A stretch of DNA of 24,440 bases, taken from the NCBI GenBank assembly GCA_009930355.1, contig RZYK01000008.1, positions 1-24,440 of the forward strand, read 5' to 3'. The translations under genes were made by a program, and so were the position numbers. The notes beneath the pieces were generated by a model. The model searched no databases. It worked only from the letters and a program-made list of their open reading frames with translations, and was not told where the DNA came from. Each line of letters starts with the position of its first letter. The first letter of the stretch is position 1. Shown in pieces: positions 1-6,633 of this stretch. Origin of the DNA: Campylobacterota bacterium. GTDB taxonomy: Bacteria; Campylobacterota; Campylobacteria; Campylobacterales; Sulfurospirillaceae.

Positions 1-1269
1 ATGCAACACCGTGGGCAAGAGGCAACAGGAATTAGTGCAAGTAATGGTAAAAAGATTCGTACGATTAAAGATAATGGCTTAGTGACAGAAGTATTTAATG
101 AAGAAAAACTCTCTTTTTTAAATGGCGATATGGCAATTGGTCATAATCGTTATTCAACAGCTGGAAGTGATTCAGTAAGAGATGCTCAACCCGTAGCGGC
201 GAGTTATAAACTTGGCGATATTTCTATTGTTCACAATGGAAACTTGATTAATAAACATGAAGTTAGAAGTAAATTGATTGAGCAAGGTGCTATTTTCCAA
301 TCGTCTATGGATACTGAAAATATTATTCATCTTATTGCAAGAAGTCAAAAAGGTAAACTTCAAGATCGCATTATTGAAGCGTTACATGTCATTAAAGGTG
401 CGTATTGTCTTTTGATTCAAAGTCGCACAAAAATGTTTGCAATGCGTGATCGTTATGGTGTTCGCCCTTTGTCTATTGGAAAATTGAAAGAGGGTGGGTA
501 TATTGTTGCAAGTGAGACCTGTGCGCTTGATTTGGTTGATGCTGAATTTGTCAGGGATGTGCGTCCTGGTGAAATGGTTGTCTTTCATCAAGGTGAAGAA
601 ACGTTTGAGAGTATTCAACTTTTTGAGCCTGATCCACACATTTGTGCCTTTGAATTTATCTATTTTGCTCGCCCTGATAGTGTGATTGAGGGTAAAAATG
701 TGTATGCAACCCGTAAAAAAATGGGTATGAAATTAGCAGAACTTTCTCCTGTTGAAGCTGATTTTGTTGTTCCCGTTCCTGATAGTGGTGTGAGTGCAGC
801 TTTGGGTTATGCACAAGCGAGTGGTATTCCTTTTGAAATGGCAATTGTGAGAAATCATTATGTAGGCAGAACCTTTATTGAGCCAACACAAGCAGTGCGT
901 GATCTCAAGGTAAAACTCAAACTCTCTCCGATTCATAAAATATTAGAGGGTAAAAAAATTGTTGTTATTGATGACAGTATTGTCCGTGGTACAACCTCAA
1001 GACAGATTGTTAAACTTCTCAAACGAGCAGGTGCCTCTGAAGTACACATGCGTATAGCTGCTCCAACTATTGAACATCCGTGTCTTTACGGTATTGATAC
1101 TCCAAGTTATAAAGAGCTTATTAGTGCCAATAAAAGTGTTGAAGAGGTGTGTGAGTATATTGAAGCGGACTCTTTGGCATTTTTAAGTATAGAAGCACTT
1201 AAAGAGAGTATTGGGTCTGATATGAACTACTCATTGGTTAGCTTTGACGGAAATTATTTTATTAAATAA
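1..1269 (+). CDS. purF: Amidophosphoribosyltransferase, 5'-partial
   Basis: First committed step of purine synthesis: transfers glutamine-derived ammonia to PRPP to give 5-phosphoribosylamine. The visible 422 residues hold the Ntn glutaminase part (HNRYSTAG near residue 48, HNGNL near 78) and the PRPP-binding loop VVIDDSIVRGTTS at 321-333. The frame is open to the left edge and the first residues, MQHRGQEATG, match an internal family motif that normally follows about 25 residues including the catalytic N-terminal Cys. The ATG at base 1 is therefore not the true start. Cys215 (HICAFEF) and Cys361 (HPCLYG) match two Fe-S ligands of the Bacillus-type enzyme, but the C-terminal CxxC pair is absent and the protein ends MNYSLVSFDGNYFIK, so a normal four-Cys 4Fe-4S cluster is unlikely. 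Its stop overlaps the next start by one base (TAATG). Confidence 0.95.
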   Translation: MQHRGQEATGISASNGKKIRTIKDNGLVTEVFNEEKLSFLNGDMAIGHNRYSTAGSDSVRDAQPVAASYKLGDISIVHNGNLINKHEVRSKLIEQGAIFQSSMDTENIIHLIARSQKGKLQDRIIEALHVIKGAYCLLIQSRTKMFAMRDRYGVRPLSIGKLKEGGYIVASETCALDLVDAEFVRDVRPGEMVVFHQGEETFESIQLFEPDPHICAFEFIYFARPDSVIEGKNVYATRKKMGMKLAELSPVEADFVVPVPDSGVSAALGYAQASGIPFEMAIVRNHYVGRTFIEPTQAVRDLKVKLKLSPIHKILEGKKIVVIDDSIVRGTTSRQIVKLLKRAGASEVHMRIAAPTIEHPCLYGIDTPSYKELISANKSVEEVCEYIEADSLAFLSIEALKESIGSDMNYSLVSFDGNYFIK

Positions 1270-2222
1270 TGCGCAGAATTTTAACCGCAGGGCGGTATTT
1301 TAGAGAGAAATTTGGGGAAAGTGTTTATAAAATCCCCATTTCTATTTCTGGATTTACTTGTCCAAATATTGATGGCACAGTTGCAAGGGGTGGCTGTGTA
1401 TTCTGTGAAAACGAGTCCTTTAGTCCTAATTTAGAGCACAATCAATCAAAGCGTTTTTTTCTTCATCCCACTTCAGAAAATCCTTATTTAGAGTTTCAAT
1501 TAATTCAATTGGAAGCACAATATAAAAAAACAAAAACAATACTTTCAAAAAAATTTGGTGCACAAAAATTTATTATCTATTTTCAATCATTTACAAATAC
1601 TTACGCTCCTTTAGCAACTTTAAAAGCTTTGTATAGTAAAGCTTTAAGTTTTGAAGGGGTAATTGGACTAAGTATCGGAACGCGTACAGATAGTATTAGC
1701 GAAGAGGTGATTGCTTATCTGGCGGAACTTGCAACGCATTATGAAATTTGGTTGGAATATGGCTTACAATCTTCATCGGATGAGACATTAAAACGTATTA
1801 ACCGTGGACATGGTAGAGCAAACATTGAAAAATATATTGCATTAACTCATCAGTATAAGCTCAATATATGTGCGCATATTATTTTTGGACTTCCTGGGGA
1901 AACTCCTGAAATGGGATTGGAGAGCGTTAAATTTGCTTTAAATCTTGGGGTTCATTCTTTTAAATTTCATCCACTTTATGTTGTGAAACGAACTGCATTG
2001 GCGAATGATTTTAAAAAAGGCGAATTTCACCCTATATCGGAAGCATGTTACATTGAAACATTGATTAAAGCAATTAAGCTTTTACCAGAAGAAGTAATGG
2101 TACAACGTGTGAGTGCTGGCATTGAAGATGATACACTGTTGTCCCCTTCATGGTGTTATATTAAACATCAACAAATGAAGGCAATTCGAAAAGCATTTAA
2201 GGATGAGGGATTGTTCTATTAA
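1269..2222 (+). CDS. TIGR01212-family (YhcC-like) radical SAM protein
   Basis: A 317-residue radical SAM protein of the YhcC/TIGR01212 type. The N-terminal segment has the family's stretched cluster motif, C-x11-C-x2-C (TCPNIDGTVARGGCVFC near residues 30-47), for the 4Fe-4S cluster that cleaves S-adenosylmethionine. Further family signatures are YFQSFTNTYAP, GLSIGTRTD, EYGLQSSSD, HIIFGLPGETPEM and FHPLYVVKRT. The biochemical substrate of this family is not established to my knowledge. The start ATG overlaps the purF stop codon (TAATG), so it is probably translationally coupled to purF. It ends three bases before the stop of the convergent DUF2393 gene, with no clear terminator between them. 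Confidence 0.88.
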   Translation: MRRILTAGRYFREKFGESVYKIPISISGFTCPNIDGTVARGGCVFCENESFSPNLEHNQSKRFFLHPTSENPYLEFQLIQLEAQYKKTKTILSKKFGAQKFIIYFQSFTNTYAPLATLKALYSKALSFEGVIGLSIGTRTDSISEEVIAYLAELATHYEIWLEYGLQSSSDETLKRINRGHGRANIEKYIALTHQYKLNICAHIIFGLPGETPEMGLESVKFALNLGVHSFKFHPLYVVKRTALANDFKKGEFHPISEACYIETLIKAIKLLPEEVMVQRVSAGIEDDTLLSPSWCYIKHQQMKAIRKAFKDEGLFY

Positions 2223-2225
2223 TCA

Positions 2226-2762
2226 TTAATGACATGAAAGTTCATAACGTGTATAAGGCTTCTCAAATGAAGGTGGATAAGGCATAAAGACGGTAAAATT
2301 ACGCATTTCGCCTTTGTGTAAATTTTCGGCAATAACAAATCTTTTTACAGTTTCTATAATAGGGCTCTTTTCTCTTTTGAATAAATTTTGCAAAGCAGAT
2401 TTTGGAACAAAAATAGCTGAATCTGTTCCTACTCTTTCTAATGAAGCATTGAAAATTTTAACTTCTAGGGTACATTTTGCAATTTCAAATTCTCCAATAT
2501 TACGAATTTGACCAGAAATAGAAAATGACTCATTAATTAAAACTTTTTTTTGAACCATATTTTCTAAGCGTGCAACTTTTGTATATTTATCCAGTGCATA
2601 AAAAATAAAAGAGGCAAAGAGAACAGTAATGAGTAAATTTGCCAATATGGGTGCAAGGGAACTTTTTCCTTCGTTATTACGAATTGTAAGCCAGAGAATC
2701 AATGAAAAAAGTAAAGCAATAATAACGATAGCAATCCAATGAAATAGAGTAAAATAGGTCAT
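2226..2762 (-). CDS. DUF2393-type membrane protein, second of a tandem pair
   Basis: A 178-residue protein with two predicted N-terminal membrane segments (about 8-27 and 39-57) and a soluble C-terminal domain of about 110 residues, probably on the outer face of the inner membrane. I recognise it as DUF2393, a family found mainly in Campylobacterota with no assigned function. The soluble part is beta-rich, for example SFSISGQIRNIGEFEIAKC. It shares its architecture with its upstream neighbour (2773-3303), and the pair presumably arose by duplication. The two genes are 10 bases apart and belong to the ilvE-SPFH-hisIE operon. The family call comes from memory of the architecture and neighbourhood; the function is unknown. 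Confidence 0.78.
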   Translation of the reverse strand: MTYFTLFHWIAIVIIALLFSLILWLTIRNNEGKSSLAPILANLLITVLFASFIFYALDKYTKVARLENMVQKKVLINESFSISGQIRNIGEFEIAKCTLEVKIFNASLERVGTDSAIFVPKSALQNLFKREKSPIIETVKRFVIAENLHKGEMRNFTVFMPYPPSFEKPYTRYELSCH

Positions 2763-2772
2763 TCTCTTCCTT

Positions 2773-3303
2773 TTAGTAGCACTCAGCTTTTAGCGTTGCA
2801 TTAAAATCACCTTCATACTCAAAATTATCAAAAACAATTTGATATTCTAGTGAGCTTTGTTGTGGTATGAATTCCCTAATTACAATCGACTGATTTGCAA
2901 GAGGTTTTAATGCGTTAAGGTAGGCTTTTATTCCTATTTGTTTTTTTAATACAGAGATATTTAAAAAACAAATATGAAAATCTTTATTCGATTTATTGTC
3001 AATGGTTGTTTCTAAAATAAGTGATGGTGAAAAGTTTAATTTTTTAAGTGATGTAATTTTTGTTTCTGTTTTTCGCAAGACTTCATTGAGTTTTTTTTGA
3101 ATAAAAAAGGGAGAAATAGATAATAAAAGAAGGGCAACTATAATAACAATCAATGAAATAGTTGAGGATTTTTTGGCGATAATTATCGCCAAAAAAATTA
3201 AAATTAAAAAAGTGATGATTAACCAAATATAGGCTAAATAATCATAGAGTTCAAAGTTTTGGAAATAGGTAAGTAATGATAATTTAAGGGCATTAATGTT
3301 CAT
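2773..3303 (-). CDS. DUF2393-type membrane protein, first of a tandem pair
   Basis: A 176-residue protein with two hydrophobic helices near the N-terminus (about 23-43 and 50-68, rich in Ile, Leu and Val) followed by a soluble domain ending EGDFNATLKAECY. Its architecture matches the downstream DUF2393 protein, though the sequences are clearly diverged. The start overlaps the end of hisIE by 11 bases, which implies coupling. The second membrane helix is encoded across a 28-bp perfect palindrome at 3169-3196, reported separately. No catalytic motif is visible. A role in the envelope is inferred only from the membrane topology. Confidence 0.75.
   Translation of the reverse strand: MNINALKLSLLTYFQNFELYDYLAYIWLIITFLILIFLAIIIAKKSSTISLIVIIVALLLLSISPFFIQKKLNEVLRKTETKITSLKKLNFSPSLILETTIDNKSNKDFHICFLNISVLKKQIGIKAYLNALKPLANQSIVIREFIPQQSSLEYQIVFDNFEYEGDFNATLKAECY
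3169..3196. repeat. 28-bp perfect palindrome inside a DUF2393 gene
   Basis: The core GGCGATAATTATCGCC (3175-3190) is flanked by six T on the left and six A on the right, giving a 28-bp perfect inverted repeat. As RNA on either strand it could fold into a 12-bp stem with a 4-nt loop. The T run precedes and the A run follows the GC-rich part, so this is not a standard intrinsic terminator. It encodes the end of a membrane helix (AIIIAKKSS). Confidence 0.85.
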
Positions 3304-3976
3304 TGCGGCTATTTTTCTCTTCTATGCCACTAAGACCAAAACGTCTTTCGAGTTCTTTTGAAATTAAAGAAGGATGAATATTCTTAGCTCCCAATGCAAC
3401 TAAAGTATGAAACACTAAATCAGCAGCTTCATAGATGATTTCTTTGTTATCATTATCTTTGCATGCAAAACAGAATTCGCCCGCCTCTTCAACAACTTTT
3501 TTCAAGATGGAATTATCCCCTTTTTGCAAAAGGGATGCAACATAAGAGCTTTTTGGATCAGCATGTTTACGTTCTTGAATGATATGATAAATCTTATCAC
3601 TAATGGAGTAAGCTGTAATTTCTTTTGCTTCTTCTTTAGGTGCTTCATTAATATCAATGCGGTTGAAAAAACATGAGCTACGACCTGTATGGCATGCAAC
3701 ACCTTCTTGTTTTACTTTCAGTAAAATAGTATCGCTATCGCAATCTAAATAGGCCTCTTTTATATACTGTAAATGACCACTGGTTTCACCTTTCTTCCAA
3801 AGACGTTGACGACTTCTAGAATAGTAGTGGGCAAGTCCTGTTTGAAGGGTTAAGATAAGTGCTTCTTGATTCATATAGGCTAACATTAAAACATGCCCAC
3901 TGTCTACTTCCTGTGCAATGACAGGAAGTAGGGGTGTTTTATCCCAATCAATCGTATTTAATAATTCTGAACTCAT
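3293..3976 (-). CDS. hisIE: Bifunctional phosphoribosyl-AMP cyclohydrolase / phosphoribosyl-ATP pyrophosphatase
   Basis: Catalyses the second and third steps of histidine synthesis. The N-terminal HisI domain (about 1-115) shows MLAYMNQEAL, SRSRQRLWKKGETSGH and the metal-binding DCDSD (78-82), Cys95 and Cys102 in GVACHTGRSSCFF. The C-terminal HisE domain (about 125-215) shows IIQERK, KKVVEEAGE (Glu163, Glu164, Glu167) and EAADLVFH, the acidic metal-binding helices of this MazG-like fold. At 227 residues it is a normal HisIE fusion. Its ATG overlaps the stop of the upstream SPFH gene by four bases (ATGA), and its 3' end overlaps the following DUF2393 gene. No other his gene is in the window, so the histidine pathway is dispersed here. 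Confidence 0.97.
   Translation of the reverse strand: MSSELLNTIDWDKTPLLPVIAQEVDSGHVLMLAYMNQEALILTLQTGLAHYYSRSRQRLWKKGETSGHLQYIKEAYLDCDSDTILLKVKQEGVACHTGRSSCFFNRIDINEAPKEEAKEITAYSISDKIYHIIQERKHADPKSSYVASLLQKGDNSILKKVVEEAGEFCFACKDNDNKEIIYEAADLVFHTLVALGAKNIHPSLISKELERRFGLSGIEEKNSRNEH
3904..3931 (-). other. 11-bp perfect hairpin within the hisIE 5' coding region
   Basis: CTACTTCCTGT (3904-3914) and ACAGGAAGTAG (3921-3931) are perfect complements separated by six bases. In the hisIE transcript this is an 11-bp stem about 45 nt downstream of the start codon, in codons for LLPVIAQEV. No T run follows, so termination is not suggested. An effect on translation or mRNA stability is inference. Confidence 0.7.
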
Positions 3977-5064
3977 TTGGCAATACTAACGGCTTTTTGA
4001 CTGTCTTTGGTATCGACCCAAATATTTGGGGTTGAACCACCAGGGGTTAAGAAAATCTTAGCATCTTTATTCTCACGAAGTGCCTCATTAAACTTTCCTT
4101 GAACTTCTATTTGACGAAGATTCAAAAGCTGTGCAGAGATACTGTCGCTAATTTTTTTGTTGGCATACGCATCTGCGTCTGCTTCAATTTTAATGGCATT
4201 GGCTTGACCTTGAGCATTGATTTCTCTTGCTTTGGCTTGGCCTTCTGCTTCAGCAGCACGTTTTAAAGCTTGTTGGTTTGCAATTTCAACCTCATAACGT
4301 GTTCGCTCTACCTCTTGTTTTGCTACCTGAACACGTTCAATTTGCTCTTTAATTTTCACTGGTAAAACAATTTCACGAAGTTGCATCGTTAGGAGTTCAA
4401 CAGGTTGCCCCGGTTGTGCATCAATCGCTTTACGAATACCTTCTTCAATATTGACTGCAATTTCATTGCGTTTTTGCGGAAGTTCTTCAGCGTTAAATTT
4501 ACCAATAACGGCACGTGTGACATCACGAACGACAGGATTGATGATTTTATCTTCCCATGACATACCCCATGTTGCAATGGTTTGAGGTGCTGTGGCTGGT
4601 TCTAGTTTGTACTGAACGGTTAGTTCAATCGAAACAGGCAAACCTCTAGCATCAAGTACGGAAATTGCTGCATTACGTTTAATGCCTGAGCCTCTTTGAA
4701 CGACTTCACCCAAATCTTCAGTGGAAGAGTAGTTCATAATGCGTACTTTGGTATCGACAATAAAGACCTCTTGAATAAAAGGAAGAAAGAGATGAAATCC
4801 AGGCTCTAGAGGCGTTGGTTCGTATTTTTTAGCTGTTGCTTTAACGCCCACTTCGCCTGAACTAATCATAACATAGGGTTTAGCGAAGATAGCAATCAGA
4901 ACGACGGCAATTAAAAAATAGACCACCCCCGATGCTTTGCCAAAATTTTTCATAAAATCAGGAGGTTCAACATTAAAGGGTGTGCGATTGTCATTATCAC
5001 CTCCACCACCAAAATTACCTCCACCGTTTTTCTTTTTAAAATAATCGTTCAAATCTGCTGGCAT
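3973..5064 (-). CDS. SPFH/Band 7 (prohibitin/HflK-like) membrane protein
   Basis: A 363-residue membrane-anchored SPFH protein. After a Gly/Asn-rich, charged N-terminal segment (residues 1-35, with GGGG runs) there is one membrane helix (about 46-62). The SPFH domain follows (about 65-250: SSGEVGVKAT, PLEPGFHLFLPF, DARGLPVSIELTVQYKLEP), then an Ala/Glu/Lys/Gln-rich coiled coil (about 250-315, EVERTRYEVEIANQQALKRA) typical of prohibitin and HflK/HflC oligomers. Such proteins form ring-like membrane scaffolds and often bind FtsH; partners here are unknown. It is a single gene rather than an hflK-hflC pair, which is usual in Campylobacterota as far as I recall. An AAAGGAAA ribosome site lies just upstream of the start. 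It sits between ilvE and hisIE in one minus-strand operon. Confidence 0.88.
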   Translation of the reverse strand: MPADLNDYFKKKNGGGNFGGGGDNDNRTPFNVEPPDFMKNFGKASGVVYFLIAVVLIAIFAKPYVMISSGEVGVKATAKKYEPTPLEPGFHLFLPFIQEVFIVDTKVRIMNYSSTEDLGEVVQRGSGIKRNAAISVLDARGLPVSIELTVQYKLEPATAPQTIATWGMSWEDKIINPVVRDVTRAVIGKFNAEELPQKRNEIAVNIEEGIRKAIDAQPGQPVELLTMQLREIVLPVKIKEQIERVQVAKQEVERTRYEVEIANQQALKRAAEAEGQAKAREINAQGQANAIKIEADADAYANKKISDSISAQLLNLRQIEVQGKFNEALRENKDAKIFLTPGGSTPNIWVDTKDSQKAVSIAK

Positions 5065-5077
5065 AAATTTCCTTTGG

Positions 5078-5992
5078 TTAAATATACGTTAAAAGATGTT
5101 TGTATTTTGGATTACGTCCATAAACAACATCGAAATAAGCTTCTTGTAGTTGCTTTGTCATCGCACCTCGTTTTCCATCGCCAATAATATAATTATCAAT
5201 ATCTTTGATAGGAGTTACTTCTGCGGCGGTACCTGTAAAAAATGCTTCATCTGCAATATACGCTTCATCACGGCTAATGCGTCTACGCTCAATTGGGATA
5301 CCCGCTTCACGTGCGAGATCAAGAACTGTTGCTTGAGTAATGCTTTCAAGGGATGTATCATTAGGTGGTGTAATTAAAACGCCATTTCTGACGATAAAGA
5401 AACACTCACCGCTTCCCTCAGCAATAAATCCTTCATCATCGAGTAAAAGGGCTTCCTCGTATCCTGCTTCGATAGCTTCATATTTTGCCATTTGAGAATT
5501 AAGATAATTTGCAGCTGCTTTTGCTTTTCCCATAACAGACTTTGCTGGGTTTCTGACAAATGAAGAAATTTTGACACGGATGCCATTTTCTAAACCTTCA
5601 TCACCCAAATAGCTTCCCCATTGCCATGCAGCAATCGCTGTGTTCACAGGGGCTTTAATGTGATTTAATCCCATAACGCCGTATCCTAAATAAATAAGCG
5701 GTCTAATATAGACATTGGATTTAAAATCATTGGCTTTTAAGAGTTCAATATGTGCTTTTTCTAACTCTTCAAGTGAAAAAGTAGGTTTGATACGAGTGAT
5801 TTTTGCTGAATTGAGCAAACGTTGAGTATGTTCTCTAAGTTTAAAAATCGCTAAACCATTCTCAGTCATATAGGCACGGGTTCCTTCAAAAACGCCATTA
5901 CCATAATGAAGCGTATGTGTTAAAATGTGTATTTTTGCATCATCCCATGCAACCAGTTTACCATCCATCCAAATGTAGTGTGCTTTATCCAT
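5078..5992 (-). CDS. ilvE: Branched-chain amino acid aminotransferase
   Basis: A fold-type IV PLP aminotransferase that interconverts branched-chain amino acids and their 2-oxo acids, the last step of Ile, Leu and Val synthesis. The 304 residues match the usual length. Visible signatures are HTLHYGNGVFEGTRAY near 26-41, the PLP lysine (Lys158) in KAKAAANYLNSQMAKYEA, EGSGECFFIV, and FFTGTAAEVTPI, which contacts the cofactor phosphate. It is the first gene of the minus-strand operon running to 2226. A GAAGG-like ribosome site lies upstream of the ATG. It is divergent from bcp across a 153-bp spacer. Confidence 0.97.
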   Translation of the reverse strand: MDKAHYIWMDGKLVAWDDAKIHILTHTLHYGNGVFEGTRAYMTENGLAIFKLREHTQRLLNSAKITRIKPTFSLEELEKAHIELLKANDFKSNVYIRPLIYLGYGVMGLNHIKAPVNTAIAAWQWGSYLGDEGLENGIRVKISSFVRNPAKSVMGKAKAAANYLNSQMAKYEAIEAGYEEALLLDDEGFIAEGSGECFFIVRNGVLITPPNDTSLESITQATVLDLAREAGIPIERRRISRDEAYIADEAFFTGTAAEVTPIKDIDNYIIGDGKRGAMTKQLQEAYFDVVYGRNPKYKHLLTYI

Positions 5993-6079
5993 GTTTTTTA
6001 CCTTCTTACATGTCGTTTTCTAAAGAGATACTATGTTAGCCAAAAATTAATTAAAGATAGTTTTAGTATGAAAATGCGT

Positions 6080-6085
6080 TATAAT
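6080..6085 (+). promoter_or_regulatory. Probable -10 box for bcp
   Basis: A perfect TATAAT sits 60 bases before the bcp start. No clear -35 hexamer is present at the right distance. The upstream DNA is T/A-rich, as in housekeeping promoters of Campylobacterota. The implied leader of about 50 nt contains the TTTACATGTAAA palindrome at 6113-6124. Confidence 0.55.
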
Positions 6086-6112
6086 TTTGTGACAAAGCTT
6101 TAGATTTTAATC

Positions 6113-6124
6113 TTTACATGTAAA
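6113..6124. repeat. TTTACATGTAAA palindrome, copy 1
   Basis: Exact 12-bp palindrome between the bcp -10 box and the bcp ribosome site (AAAAGGAAAAA), 21 bases before the start codon. It is the first of nine exact copies in the window; see the findings. Confidence 0.9.
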
Positions 6125-6145
6125 AAGAAAAAAAAGGAAAAACAA

Positions 6146-6622
6146 ATGTTAAAAATTGGCGATAAAGCCCCCTCTTTGAGTCTTCCTAATCAAGATTTTG
6201 TGGAAATTTCTTTGCGTGATTTAGAAGGAAAATGGGTCATTCTTTATTTTTATCCTAAAGATAATACCCCTGGATGCACGAGTGAAGCGTGTGATTTTAC
6301 AGCAGCGCTCCCTATGTTTGAGGATTTAAATGCAGTTGTTTTAGGTATTAGCCCAGATAGTCCAAAATCACATCAAAATTTCATTCTAAAACAAAATTTA
6401 GAGATTACATTACTTTCAGATGAAACCAAAGAAGTAGCTCAAAATTATGGTGTTTGGCAGATGAAGAAAAATTATGGCAAAGAGTATATGGGCATTGTGC
6501 GTTCAACCTTTTTAATTGATCCAGCAGGAAATATTGCACAGATATGGACAAATGTAAAAGTGAAAGAGCATGCAAACGTTGTGCAAAAAGCGTTAGCATC
6601 TTTACAATCACCTAAGGCGTAA
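6146..6622 (+). CDS. bcp: Peroxiredoxin / thiol peroxidase, Bcp family
   Basis: A cytoplasmic thioredoxin-fold peroxidase that reduces hydrogen peroxide and organic peroxides. The PxxxTxxC-type active site is YPKDNTPGCTSEACDF: peroxidatic Cys44 and resolving Cys49, five residues apart, as in atypical two-Cys Bcp/PrxQ proteins. The length of 158 residues is normal. The conserved RSTFLID near 130 supplies the active-site Arg. A purine-rich ribosome site precedes the ATG. It is transcribed alone, divergent from ilvE and convergent with the DUF748 gene, with a hairpin overlapping its stop codon. The nearby TTTACATGTAAA site could be a control element, but that is inference. Confidence 0.96.
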   Translation: MLKIGDKAPSLSLPNQDFVEISLRDLEGKWVILYFYPKDNTPGCTSEACDFTAALPMFEDLNAVVLGISPDSPKSHQNFILKQNLEITLLSDETKEVAQNYGVWQMKKNYGKEYMGIVRSTFLIDPAGNIAQIWTNVKVKEHANVVQKALASLQSPKA

Positions 6623-6633
6623 AAGCCTTAGGT
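6610..6633. terminator. Hairpin between convergent bcp and DUF748 genes
   Basis: ACCTAAGGC (6610-6618) pairs with GCCTTAGGT (6625-6633) around a 6-nt loop, a perfect 9-bp stem that includes the bcp stop codon in its loop region. It lies exactly between the two convergent genes and so probably works in both directions. No long T run follows on either strand, so termination may be modest. Confidence 0.6.

Noticed and set aside
1..3. ATG at base 1 as the purF start
   Set aside because: The protein would start inside the conserved glutaminase domain and lack the catalytic N-terminal Cys; the gene simply continues beyond the window edge.
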